In this document: one piece after another, positions 1 to 6,968 of the stretch | Layout: each line of letters begins with the position of its first letter | Position numbering within the stretch: position 1 is the first letter of the stretch | From: Treponema sp. | GTDB taxonomy: Bacteria; Spirochaetota; Spirochaetia; Treponematales; Treponemataceae | NCBI GenBank assembly: GCA_022510885.1 | Contig: JAFLSP010000025.1 | Coordinates: 1 to 16,275, forward strand | Direction: 5' to 3' | Length of the DNA: 16,275 bases | Program-made: the position numbers and the translations under genes | The notes under the pieces: model-generated | The model's database searches: none | The model's input: the letters and a program-made list of their open reading frames with translations, nothing else | Told to the model about the DNA's origin: nothing

Positions 1-643
1 CCATGTGCGCGGGCAGCTCAACCGCAAAGGTACGCGGCGTTCCCGCAACGGGAAGCGTGATGCGCGTGGCGGCAAGGCAGAGCGTCTTTACCCCCAAAGA
101 TTTCCGCGCGAGGCGGTTCAAGGGAAAGTCGCCGTGGCGGTCGTCGGCGACAATCGGGCAGCGCGCCTGCGCGAGGTGAATGCGAATCTGGTGCATCCGT
201 CCCGTGCCCAGCACGAGGCGCAGGCGGCTCACGGTGATTTCCCGCTCTCCCGCCTGAAGGCGCGCGGTCGCTTCCACCCAAAACTGCGTGACCGCCGACT
301 GCGTGCGTCCGTGCGCGGTCACGGCGGCACGTATCGTTCCCGCGCGGGAAGGCTTGCCGTCCACCACCGGCTCGCCGAAGCAGAAAGCAGTGTACGTCTT
401 CTGCACCTGCTTCCCCGCAATCAGCGCAGTCCATGCGCGCGCCGCCGCCGGATGCTTCGCCACCACCAAAAGCCCCGCCGTCTCGCGGTCAAGGCGGTGC
501 ACCAAATGCACGGGGCAGCCGACCTGCCGCGCGAGCGTCTCGTCCAGCGGATGCGCCACGCCCGCGCCGCCCTGCACGGCCATGCCCGCCGGCTTGTTCA
601 CCAGGAGAATGTCGTCGTCCTCGTAGATGACGGGAATCGCCAT
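1..643 (-). CDS. RluA-family RNA pseudouridine synthase (3' end off window)
   Basis: Converts uridine to pseudouridine in rRNA or tRNA; the exact target cannot be told from this sequence. The 214 visible residues show the RluA signature HRLDRETAGLL (residues 49-59) with catalytic Asp52, and the later GRMHQIRIHLA block (148-158). The protein begins straight at the catalytic fold (PVIYEDDDILLVNKPAG) with no N-terminal S4 domain, so it is the short RluA-type form. The ATG at 643 is chosen because a GAGG motif sits just upstream, overlapping the stop codon of the preceding gene; the gap is 7 bp, so the two genes are probably co-transcribed. Only a short C-terminal piece is missing past the left edge. 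The family is clear, the specificity is not. Confidence 0.9.
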   Translation of the reverse strand, partial: MAIPVIYEDDDILLVNKPAGMAVQGGAGVAHPLDETLARQVGCPVHLVHRLDRETAGLLVVAKHPAAARAWTALIAGKQVQKTYTAFCFGEPVVDGKPSRAGTIRAAVTAHGRTQSAVTQFWVEATARLQAGEREITVSRLRLVLGTGRMHQIRIHLAQARCPIVADDRHGDFPLNRLARKSLGVKTLCLAATRITLPVAGTPRTFAVELPAHM

Positions 644-650
644 GCCCGCC

Positions 651-1832
651 TCAGTCGTAGAACAGCACGGGCAGCCACTGGTCGCGGTCCTGCATCGCCG
701 CGTCCATCATGCCGAGCGTCAGCCCCGTGGCGGTCGTCTCGCCCACGAGGTAGTCCGTGTCGCCGACAGAGATAGTCTGCCCCAGTTTGCCGGGCAGCGC
801 GACCCCGAACATGGCGTGGCTGTACGCCGCGCTCACGAACAAACACGCATCCATGTCCATCTGCCGCAGCAGGACGGCGGCGAGGAGGCTGCGGCTGTCG
901 CAGTCGCTCGGCGCACCGCGCAGCACGGACGGAATCGGCGCGAGGTCGGCTTTGTCGGCAGTCGTCGAAGCGCGCGCGTAAGGAAACTGCTGCGTCCAGG
1001 TGAGGAGCATCTGCGCGAGCGCGGCGCCGGGGTTCTCGGGGTCAGCCTTCTGCGCGTCCGGCAGCAGCGCGTTGTGCAGGGCAAAGGCGATTTCCTTGGT
1101 GCGTCCCATCGTGTCACGCGCGACAAGGCGGTAGAAACGCTGCCACGCCGCGAACGCATGGGGCGTGTTCGCAAAGGGCAGAAAGACCGCCCACTCGCGG
1201 TCAATCACAAAACGCGCCGCCTCTTCGTCCTCCCGGTCGATGCGCGTCCTGACCTTCTTCCCCGCGACCGAAAGCGTCAGCGTCTCCTTTTTTCCGCCGG
1301 GAAACGCCTGCGTCGTCACGATGCCCGGCTCGCGCAGGCTTCCCGCATCGGTCATCACGGAATCGAGCACGGAAAGCAGAAACTGCTCGCAGTCATAGGC
1401 AACCTCGGCGGGCGCGTAGGCGAGCACGGTCAGCCAGCCCTTCTTTTCGGAAAGCGGCATGGCGCACGACCAGCCCTCGTGCGCCCCGTCGAGCGCGGCG
1501 TTCCGCATGGTCATCCTGGCAAGCGCGCAATTCTGATTGCGCCACCGCACTGGCGCGACGTCTCCTTTCGCCCCCAGCGCGGCAAAACTCCCCAAAAGCG
1601 CGTCCCGCGCGGAAGTATATGAGTCCGCCGGATGCACGCAGACCGTCACCTCCACCGGCAGCATCGTGTGCCGGAAGAGCAGCATCGCCGCGTCGTCCGA
1701 GCCGTCGTCGAGCGAAAAGCCCTCGGGAAAATCGATGACGTAGCCGAACTGCGGCACCGGAAACACGTCCGCACCAAGGGCGGCACCCAGCAAAAGAACA
1801 AGCGAACAGACGATGATTTTTACGCGCGTCAT
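651..1832 (-). CDS. Exported transglutaminase-like cysteine protease-fold protein
   Basis: A 393-residue protein with an N-terminal signal peptide (MTRVKIIVCSLVLLLGAALGA). Residues about 25-165 (YVIDFPEGFSL onward) resemble the PsbP/Mog1-like beta domains often found in secreted bacterial proteins. Residues about 275-375 look like a transglutaminase-like fold: FPYAR, then SDCDSRSLLAAVLL with candidate nucleophile Cys311, SHAMFGV with His339, and YLVGETTATG with Glu365 in the acid region. The family carries Cys-His-Asp/Glu triads acting as peptidases or amide-bond enzymes; the substrate here is unknown. The start at 1832 is preferred over an in-frame upstream codon at 1904 because it begins directly at the signal peptide and sits just after a good promoter. 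The RluA-type gene follows 7 bp downstream. Confidence 0.72.
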   Translation of the reverse strand: MTRVKIIVCSLVLLLGAALGADVFPVPQFGYVIDFPEGFSLDDGSDDAAMLLFRHTMLPVEVTVCVHPADSYTSARDALLGSFAALGAKGDVAPVRWRNQNCALARMTMRNAALDGAHEGWSCAMPLSEKKGWLTVLAYAPAEVAYDCEQFLLSVLDSVMTDAGSLREPGIVTTQAFPGGKKETLTLSVAGKKVRTRIDREDEEAARFVIDREWAVFLPFANTPHAFAAWQRFYRLVARDTMGRTKEIAFALHNALLPDAQKADPENPGAALAQMLLTWTQQFPYARASTTADKADLAPIPSVLRGAPSDCDSRSLLAAVLLRQMDMDACLFVSAAYSHAMFGVALPGKLGQTISVGDTDYLVGETTATGLTLGMMDAAMQDRDQWLPVLFYD

Positions 1833-1838
1833 AGCCCC

Positions 1839-1867
1839 ACTATACCACACAATCGGCGGCGTGATAA
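1839..1867 (-). promoter_or_regulatory. Sigma70-type promoter for the transglutaminase-like gene
   Basis: On the minus strand TTATCA (1862-1867) and TATAGT (1839-1844) are separated by 17 bp. The -10 hexamer ends only 6 bp before the ATG at 1832, so the predicted transcript start falls at or beside the start codon. There is no convincing Shine-Dalgarno in those 6 bp (GGGGCT). Confidence 0.6.
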
Positions 1868-1889
1868 GCGGGAGATGCCCGGCAAATCC

Positions 1890-1917
1890 TTGCATAATCC
1901 CCAAACTTTGCTACAAT
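1890..1917 (+). promoter_or_regulatory. Sigma70-type promoter for the esterase lipoprotein gene
   Basis: TTGCAT (1890-1895) and TACAAT (1912-1917) with a 16 bp spacer. It faces away from the minus-strand promoter at 1839-1867, so this short AT-richer patch is a divergent promoter region. Confidence 0.7.
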
Positions 1918-1923
1918 ATATAC

Positions 1924-1928
1924 AGGAG
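1924..1928 (+). promoter_or_regulatory. Ribosome binding site AGGAG
   Basis: AGGAG lies 6 nt before the ATG at 1935. It fixes the start of the esterase gene and rejects the longer in-frame extension to 1632, which would run through the opposing gene. It is one of the few strong Shine-Dalgarno sites in the window. Confidence 0.75.
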
Positions 1929-1934
1929 TTATCT

Positions 1935-3002
1935 ATGAGAAATATGTTTCGGAAGATTTTGCTCGTGCTGACCGCGCTCGTGGCGGTCGGCATGGTAGGA
2001 TGCAAGCGCAGCGAGGCGCAGACACCGCCACCGTCACAGCACGTCAACCTGTTCCTTGCGGGCGACTCGACCGTAAAGGACTACAGCGCGGCCGGCATGT
2101 GGAACGGCGGCAAGGCGCGCAACGAGGGCGCCTGGGGCGAGTTCCTGCAGGCGTGGCTCAACGACTCGACCACCGTGCAGAACTACGCGAACGGCGGCCG
2201 CTCCACGCGCAGCTTCATCAACGAGGGCAAACTCGACAAAATCGCGCAGAACATCGGCGCAGGCGACTACCTGTTCATCCAGTTCGGGCACAACGACTGC
2301 TCGAACGGCGCGAAAAACCTTGAGGAGCGCTTCGTGCCGCTCGGCAAGCCCAACCGGAAAGGCATCTACCCCGTCACGGCGGGCAAAAAGGAAAAAACGC
2401 CCGACTCCTTTGCGGCAAGCTACGGCGAGGAGTTCTACCCGCACACGAGCGGCACGTTCAAATGGTACCTCAAGCAGTACATCGACGTGGCGCGCAAGGC
2501 GGGCGCAATCCCGGTGCTCGTCACGCCGGTCTCGCGCGTGTACTTCGCCGGACTGAAAGGCACCATCGAGCCGCACCACGACGCCAAGGACACGACCACG
2601 GGAACGCAGACGACGACGAACAATGCCTACGTTGAGGCCGTGCGCCAGCTGGCAAAAGAGGAAAAAGTCACGCTGATTGAGGGCTTTGAAATCACCAAGT
2701 CCTTGTACGAAAAGTCCTTCGCGGACACCAAGAAAAACGTCGAGGCCTTCGCGCTCATGTTCCCGGACGACAAGACGCACAACAACAAGCTCGGCGGCTT
2801 CATCATCGCGGGCGAATTCGCCCATGCAATCAAGGCAGGAATCCCCGCGCTCGCGCCGCGCGTCAGGCATCCGACGGACACCACCGGCACGAACACCGAC
2901 GGCACGGTGCTGTTCTCCGTGGACGCAAACGGCATCTTCGACTGCCCCGACGCATACTGGAAGACCTACGCGCAGAACCTGATGGATTCGCTTGCGGAAT
3001 AA
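1935..3002 (+). CDS. SGNH/GDSL esterase lipoprotein, rhamnogalacturonan acetylesterase-like (CE12)
   Basis: A 355-residue predicted lipoprotein. A basic start (MRNMFRKI) and hydrophobic stretch end at VGMVGC, with Cys23 as the likely lipidated residue. The SGNH blocks appear in order: GDST with catalytic Ser45 (43-46), the NGGRSTRSF block (86-94), GHND (118-121), and a C-terminal D-x-x-H pair, Asp279 and His282, in DDKTHNN. This pattern fits CE12 enzymes that remove acetyl groups from pectin-derived rhamnogalacturonan; other acetylated glycans are possible. The catalytic set looks intact. Threonine-rich stretches occur near residues 220-230 and in the C-terminal tail (HPTDTTGTNTDGT). The gene has its own promoter and AGGAG site, and is followed by a hairpin. 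No pectin-related neighbours are seen, so the substrate is inferred from family alone. Confidence 0.82.
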   Translation: MRNMFRKILLVLTALVAVGMVGCKRSEAQTPPPSQHVNLFLAGDSTVKDYSAAGMWNGGKARNEGAWGEFLQAWLNDSTTVQNYANGGRSTRSFINEGKLDKIAQNIGAGDYLFIQFGHNDCSNGAKNLEERFVPLGKPNRKGIYPVTAGKKEKTPDSFAASYGEEFYPHTSGTFKWYLKQYIDVARKAGAIPVLVTPVSRVYFAGLKGTIEPHHDAKDTTTGTQTTTNNAYVEAVRQLAKEEKVTLIEGFEITKSLYEKSFADTKKNVEAFALMFPDDKTHNNKLGGFIIAGEFAHAIKAGIPALAPRVRHPTDTTGTNTDGTVLFSVDANGIFDCPDAYWKTYAQNLMDSLAE

Positions 3003-3034
3003 CGGAACATGCGCCCTTTCGGGCGGACGTTCCG
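3003..3034 (+). terminator. Hairpin after the esterase gene, possible terminator
   Basis: Starting right after the TAA stop: CGGAAC pairs with GTTCCG (3003-3008/3029-3034) and CGCCC with GGGCG (3012-3016/3021-3025), with a 3x3 internal loop and a TTTC loop. No U-tract follows, so it is not a classical intrinsic terminator; it may instead stabilise the mRNA 3' end. Confidence 0.5.
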
Positions 3035-3042
3035 CCGCAATC

Positions 3043-3071
3043 TTCCCCCGCACCGCGTTTTCTGATACACT
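3043..3071 (+). promoter_or_regulatory. Probable promoter for the carboxypeptidase gene
   Basis: TACACT (3066-3071) is a fair -10; a weak -35 (TTCCCC, 3043-3048) lies 17 bp upstream. The -10 ends exactly 6 bp before the ATG at 3078, the same geometry as at 1839-1844. No Shine-Dalgarno is present. Confidence 0.45.
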
Positions 3072-3077
3072 GTGTGC

Positions 3078-4472
3078 ATGAAGAATCTGGCGCAACTCAG
3101 GCAACACAAACACCTGCTCATCGCGGCGGCACTGCTCGCGTTCGCCGCATGCACCGCGTGTTTTTGCGGCTACGTCCGCTCGTTCGCGCACGGGGAGCGC
3201 ACGCCGCAGCCCACGGCCGAGCAGCGAGCCTACCTCTCCGACTGCCTTGACGCGGCCTATCCCGCAAAGCGGCGGAACATCCTGCGCGCGCTCCCCTACG
3301 GGACGAATCCCGCCGTCCTCGACATTGCCGCCGAATCCGCCATCCTCATCGACACGGCGAACGGCTGTGTTTTGTACGAAAAGAACGCCGACGAGGCGAT
3401 TCCCCCCGCGTCGATTGCCAAGCTGTTCGTCATGTACATCGCGTTCCAGGAGATTGCGGCGGGGCGCGTCTCGCTCGATGACGTGGTGCCGCTTCCCGAG
3501 AACAGCTGGGCGGTCAACCTGCCGCGCGACGCCTCGCTCATGTTCCTCGGGCAGGGGCAGACGGTCACGCTGCGCGAGCTGATGCGCGGGCTTGCGGTCG
3601 CCAGCGGAAACGACGCGGCGATTGCGGTGGCGACCTACCTCAGCGGCAGCGTCAAGGATTTCGTGGCGCGCATGAACGACGAGGCGCAGCAGCTCGGCCT
3701 GCGCTACACGCACTTCGTCGAGCCGAGCGGCTACAGCGAGGACAACGTGACCACGGCGCGCGAGCTTGCGGCATTCGCGCGCGTCTACGTCAACCGCTAC
3801 CCGCAGTCGCTCACTGACTTCCATTCCGTTCCCGAAATCTCCTACCCGCTTGAAGCGAACCTCGCCCCGTGGATGAAAGACCGCGGCGACAGCATGGCGG
3901 TCACGCAGCGGAACACCAACGTGCTGCTGCACACGCTCGACGGCTGCGACGGGCTGAAAACGGGCTTCATCTACGAGAGCGGGTTCAACATCGCGCTGAC
4001 CGCACGGCGCGACGGCATGCGCTACCTTTCCGTGACGATGCGCGGGCCGGGGCGGACGACGCGCGAGGGAAACCAGTTCCGCGAACGCGACGGGCGCACG
4101 CTCATGGAGTGGGCGTTCGCGTCCTTTGCCGACTACATCCCGCTTGAGCACATTCAGCCGTCGTATCCGCTCGCCGTGACGGGCGCGAAAGGACGTTTTA
4201 CCCGCCTCGAACCCGCCTGGACAACGCCGATTTCCGTTCCGCACGTGACGGGAGAAACGCCGCACGATGCCGCCGCGCAGGTGACGGCGACGGTCGTCCT
4301 GCCGACGCACATCTTTGGCGGCACACGCGCGGGCGAAGCCTACGGCAAAATCGAATACAAACTCGGCGACCTCGTGCTTGAGACCGTGCCGCTCGTCTCC
4401 GACCGAACGGTCGCGCGCGCGGGATTATGGGGAAGATTCTGGGGAACGCTTGCCAGCGCGTTTATGCACTGA
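3078..4472 (+). CDS. D-alanyl-D-alanine carboxypeptidase (low-molecular-mass PBP, DacA-like)
   Basis: A 464-residue class C penicillin-binding protein that removes the terminal D-Ala from peptidoglycan stem peptides outside the inner membrane. An N-terminal hydrophobic segment (about residues 12-32) is a signal or anchor. All three active-site motifs are present: SIAK (112-115, nucleophile Ser112), SGN (176-178) and KTG (294-296). Residues about 353-445 match the position of the PBP5-like C-terminal beta domain, and the last 16 residues (GLWGRFWGTLASAFMH) look like the amphipathic membrane-anchoring helix typical of this family. ATG 3078 is preferred to a GTG at 3072 because of the promoter position. 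It ends 2 bp from the stop of the convergent gene, with no terminator visible between them. Confidence 0.93.
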   Translation: MKNLAQLRQHKHLLIAAALLAFAACTACFCGYVRSFAHGERTPQPTAEQRAYLSDCLDAAYPAKRRNILRALPYGTNPAVLDIAAESAILIDTANGCVLYEKNADEAIPPASIAKLFVMYIAFQEIAAGRVSLDDVVPLPENSWAVNLPRDASLMFLGQGQTVTLRELMRGLAVASGNDAAIAVATYLSGSVKDFVARMNDEAQQLGLRYTHFVEPSGYSEDNVTTARELAAFARVYVNRYPQSLTDFHSVPEISYPLEANLAPWMKDRGDSMAVTQRNTNVLLHTLDGCDGLKTGFIYESGFNIALTARRDGMRYLSVTMRGPGRTTREGNQFRERDGRTLMEWAFASFADYIPLEHIQPSYPLAVTGAKGRFTRLEPAWTTPISVPHVTGETPHDAAAQVTATVVLPTHIFGGTRAGEAYGKIEYKLGDLVLETVPLVSDRTVARAGLWGRFWGTLASAFMH

Positions 4473-4474
4473 CG

Positions 4475-6703
4475 CTAGATGAAACGGCGAATCGGGACGA
4501 TTTCAAAACCGGCATCCCACAGTGCCGTGATGAGCAGGTCGAGCTTGTCGTACAGATAATCGCCGCGATTGCCGTCCGTAATACCCGTAACAACGGGAAT
4601 GACCGAACCGTCCTGCGCGGCTTTTGCGCAGTATGAGATGATTTCCGATGCCGTGAGATACTGTTCTTTGCGGGCAAGCGCGCGCTCGAAAGTCTGCGTG
4701 TCCAAACTGAGCGCGCCGCAGTCGGCATAGCGGTAGCCGCTCTCCGCGCCCGCCGCTTTCATCGCCTCGGTCACTTTGTAGTGCGGCGCGTGCCAGATGA
4801 GCGACAGCTCCTTTCCCGTGGCGGCAAAGAATTCGTCCTCGTTGCGCGCAAGCCCGCGGCGGATAAAGTCGCCGTCCATCACGAAGCCCTTTGCCGTCAG
4901 GTCGGCGGCAGTAAAGAACATGGACGCGCACTCGTAGCCGCTCACGGCGATTTGCTTTGCCTCGGCAGGATAGCGGCGCACGAATTCGCCGTTTATGAAA
5001 AACGTCGCGCCCACGCCGTATTCGTCCAGCACCGAAAGGATGCGCGTCAGTCCGTCGGCGCTGTCCGTCGCGTCAAAGGCCAGCGCAACGCGCTTGCGCC
5101 CCTCCGTCTTGACGGCGGTGTCGGGGAAGAACGCCTTGTTCTCCACGCCGCCGCTCAAAGTGCGCACGTACAGCGTGTCCGCGTAGCGCAAATTCGCCGT
5201 CGAGCCGACAAAGACGCGGTAGCGGCCGTTCTGCACCGCCGCGCGCGACGCGGCAGTCATTTTGCCCGCCGGGAGTTCGCGCCAGCCGCCCTGCGCACGG
5301 TCATACTGATAACACACGCCGTCCTTTACCGCGTCCTCCGCGCGCACCACCATGCCGTCCCAGAACGCCGTCTTTGCGGCAGAAAGGAAGAGCAGTTTCG
5401 CCGATTTCGCCCCCACGCGCCACGACCGGACGGTGGAAACGCCGCCGGCAAACAGCGTGTCGTTGCCGTTCCATGCGTAGGCGACCTGCTTCTCGCCGTT
5501 CAGCCGCGCCGTCGCCTTCCAGGTAGCGACGTTGTAGACGTAGAGCGACTCGCCTGCGGCAAAGGCGAGCGATTTTCCGTCGGGAGAAGCGAGCGGCTTT
5601 CCGGGGCGGTCGATGAGCGAAAGCGGGCGCAAGTCGTCCGTCAGCCGGTAGACCGCGCTGCGCCGCATACCGTCCTCGCCGCCAATGAGGTCAACCCATA
5701 AAAGCGCGCTGTTGTCCTGCGACCAGAACACCGAAAAGGCAATGGTCGAGCCGCGCGTGTCCACGAAGGGCTTGCTGTAGTATGCGGGCAGATAGGCAAA
5801 TCCCTTAGACTGCAACACGTAGGCGGAAATCATGCAGTTTCCCTGCACCACCAGCAGACGGTCTGTCCTTTCGTTCACGGAAAAACGGTCTTCCACTGGA
5901 TTGAACGCGACGGGAAGCCGCCCCGTCACCACGCCGCTTCCGACCAAGGGCGCGTACATACCGCGCGTGTACAACTCCGTCGTGTTCACGCGGTACACCA
6001 CGTCATGGTTGATATAGATGAGCGTCCGCGCATTCGCCCAGCAGACCGACGCAATCTTGCCCGCGCCGATTTTCCTGAACGCCTCGTTCATCTGCACCTG
6101 CTGAAACGCCGCCTTCGGCTCGCTGAAATAGACCGCGCCGTCCTTTTCATACACGACCGTCGCGCTGTCGGGCGACCACCGCACCGGAACGCTGTCAAAA
6201 CTGAAGTCCGCGTGGTCGTCAAGAACCACCTCCGCAAACGTGAGCGCGTTCTTCAGAATCAGCTCGCCAGTCGCCACGCCCGTCTTGCGCACGTAGCACA
6301 GCCACTTCCCGTCGGGACTGACCGCCTGCGGCCCGAGACGGATTGACTCGGCGGGAACGGAATCGCCGCGCTGCACCCAGGAGAGCGTCGCGTCCGTCAC
6401 CGAATAGCGCGCCGTACCGTAGCGGTTGCGCAACTGCACGACCGCGCCGCCCGAAAGCACGTCCAGCTGCTCAGGATAGCACGTGATGATGTCCGCTTCG
6501 CCCGTCTTTGCCGCGTTGCCGAGAAAGACCGTGCGATACGCAGGACTGCCCGGCACGTCATGCCTGACGGTGAACACGATTTCGTCCTGCTCGTTAATAG
6601 TAGGATTCTCAAAAGCGATTTCCGCAGAAGCGGAGACGGCGGTCGCAAGACACGCCGCCACGATGAGGGATTTTTTTGCCCGGCAGATGAGCTGCGGCTT
6701 CAT
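4475..6703 (-). CDS. Exported beta-propeller protein with C-terminal degenerate polysaccharide deacetylase (NodB) domain
   Basis: A 742-residue protein with a signal peptide likely cut after ASA (25-27). Residues about 30-520 carry TolB/WD40-like blade motifs such as SPDGKWLCYV, WSPDSATVVYEKDG, WSQDNSALLWVD and ASPDGKSLAFA, suggesting a propeller. Residues about 538-742 follow the NodB/CE4 fold (VALAFDATDS, then GVGATFFINGEFV), but the metal and catalytic motifs are eroded: TFDDG is AFDATD (542-547), the HxxxH motif is MFFTA (595-599), and the RxPY region is HAPHY (638-642). It probably binds rather than deacetylates a glycan, or acts structurally; that is inference. A GGAG lies 8 nt before the ATG, and the start overlaps the preceding gene by 4 bp (ATGA), so it is the last gene of the lepB operon. 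Confidence 0.8.
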   Translation of the reverse strand: MKPQLICRAKKSLIVAACLATAVSASAEIAFENPTINEQDEIVFTVRHDVPGSPAYRTVFLGNAAKTGEADIITCYPEQLDVLSGGAVVQLRNRYGTARYSVTDATLSWVQRGDSVPAESIRLGPQAVSPDGKWLCYVRKTGVATGELILKNALTFAEVVLDDHADFSFDSVPVRWSPDSATVVYEKDGAVYFSEPKAAFQQVQMNEAFRKIGAGKIASVCWANARTLIYINHDVVYRVNTTELYTRGMYAPLVGSGVVTGRLPVAFNPVEDRFSVNERTDRLLVVQGNCMISAYVLQSKGFAYLPAYYSKPFVDTRGSTIAFSVFWSQDNSALLWVDLIGGEDGMRRSAVYRLTDDLRPLSLIDRPGKPLASPDGKSLAFAAGESLYVYNVATWKATARLNGEKQVAYAWNGNDTLFAGGVSTVRSWRVGAKSAKLLFLSAAKTAFWDGMVVRAEDAVKDGVCYQYDRAQGGWRELPAGKMTAASRAAVQNGRYRVFVGSTANLRYADTLYVRTLSGGVENKAFFPDTAVKTEGRKRVALAFDATDSADGLTRILSVLDEYGVGATFFINGEFVRRYPAEAKQIAVSGYECASMFFTAADLTAKGFVMDGDFIRRGLARNEDEFFAATGKELSLIWHAPHYKVTEAMKAAGAESGYRYADCGALSLDTQTFERALARKEQYLTASEIISYCAKAAQDGSVIPVVTGITDGNRGDYLYDKLDLLITALWDAGFEIVPIRRFI

Positions 6704-6951
6704 GTATGCATCTCCGCGCTCAGCACGAGGATGTCAAGGTCTTTTTCCAGTTCCTGGAGTTTGGTTTCTAACTTACGCAGACGGCGCGCGCGGTCATCGG
6801 ACTGCTTTTTCTCCAACTGCTGAAACACGCTGTCCAGCACGGCTTCGCTGTTTATACCGATGCGCGACACGCCGCACCAAGGGCAGTAGATAAACTGCTC
6901 CTCAATCGTCCTGCCGCATTCCTTGCACACGCATACTGCTTCCATATTCAT
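6700..6951 (-). CDS. Small zinc-ribbon / coiled-coil protein
   Basis: An 83-residue cytoplasmic protein. Cys9-x2-Cys12 and Cys23-x2-Cys26 form a four-cysteine zinc ribbon near the N-terminus (CKECG ... CPWCG); an extra Cys7 sits beside it. Residues about 38-80 are charged and heptad-like (FQQLEKKQ ... LRKLETKLQELEKDL), suggesting a coiled coil for dimerisation. The function is not recognised. The ATG at 6951 has AGGAG and GAGGGG upstream in the 17 bp gap after the M23 gene. It overlaps the next gene by 4 bp, which implies translational coupling to the propeller protein. Confidence 0.8.
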   Translation of the reverse strand: MNMEAVCVCKECGRTIEEQFIYCPWCGVSRIGINSEAVLDSVFQQLEKKQSDDRARRLRKLETKLQELEKDLDILVLSAEMHT

Positions 6952-6968
6952 CGCGCCCCTCTCCTATC

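Noticed and set aside
627..1622. A 331-codon plus-strand open frame opposite the transglutaminase-like gene
   Set aside because: Low-complexity Arg/Gly/His-rich translation, no start signals, and fully antisense to a gene with signal peptide and fold motifs.
2034..4310. A 758-codon open frame on the minus strand covering both the esterase and carboxypeptidase genes
   Set aside because: It lies antisense to two genes with complete catalytic motifs, has an Arg/Val/Ala/His-rich composition typical of GC-rich shadow frames, and shows no domain I can recognise.
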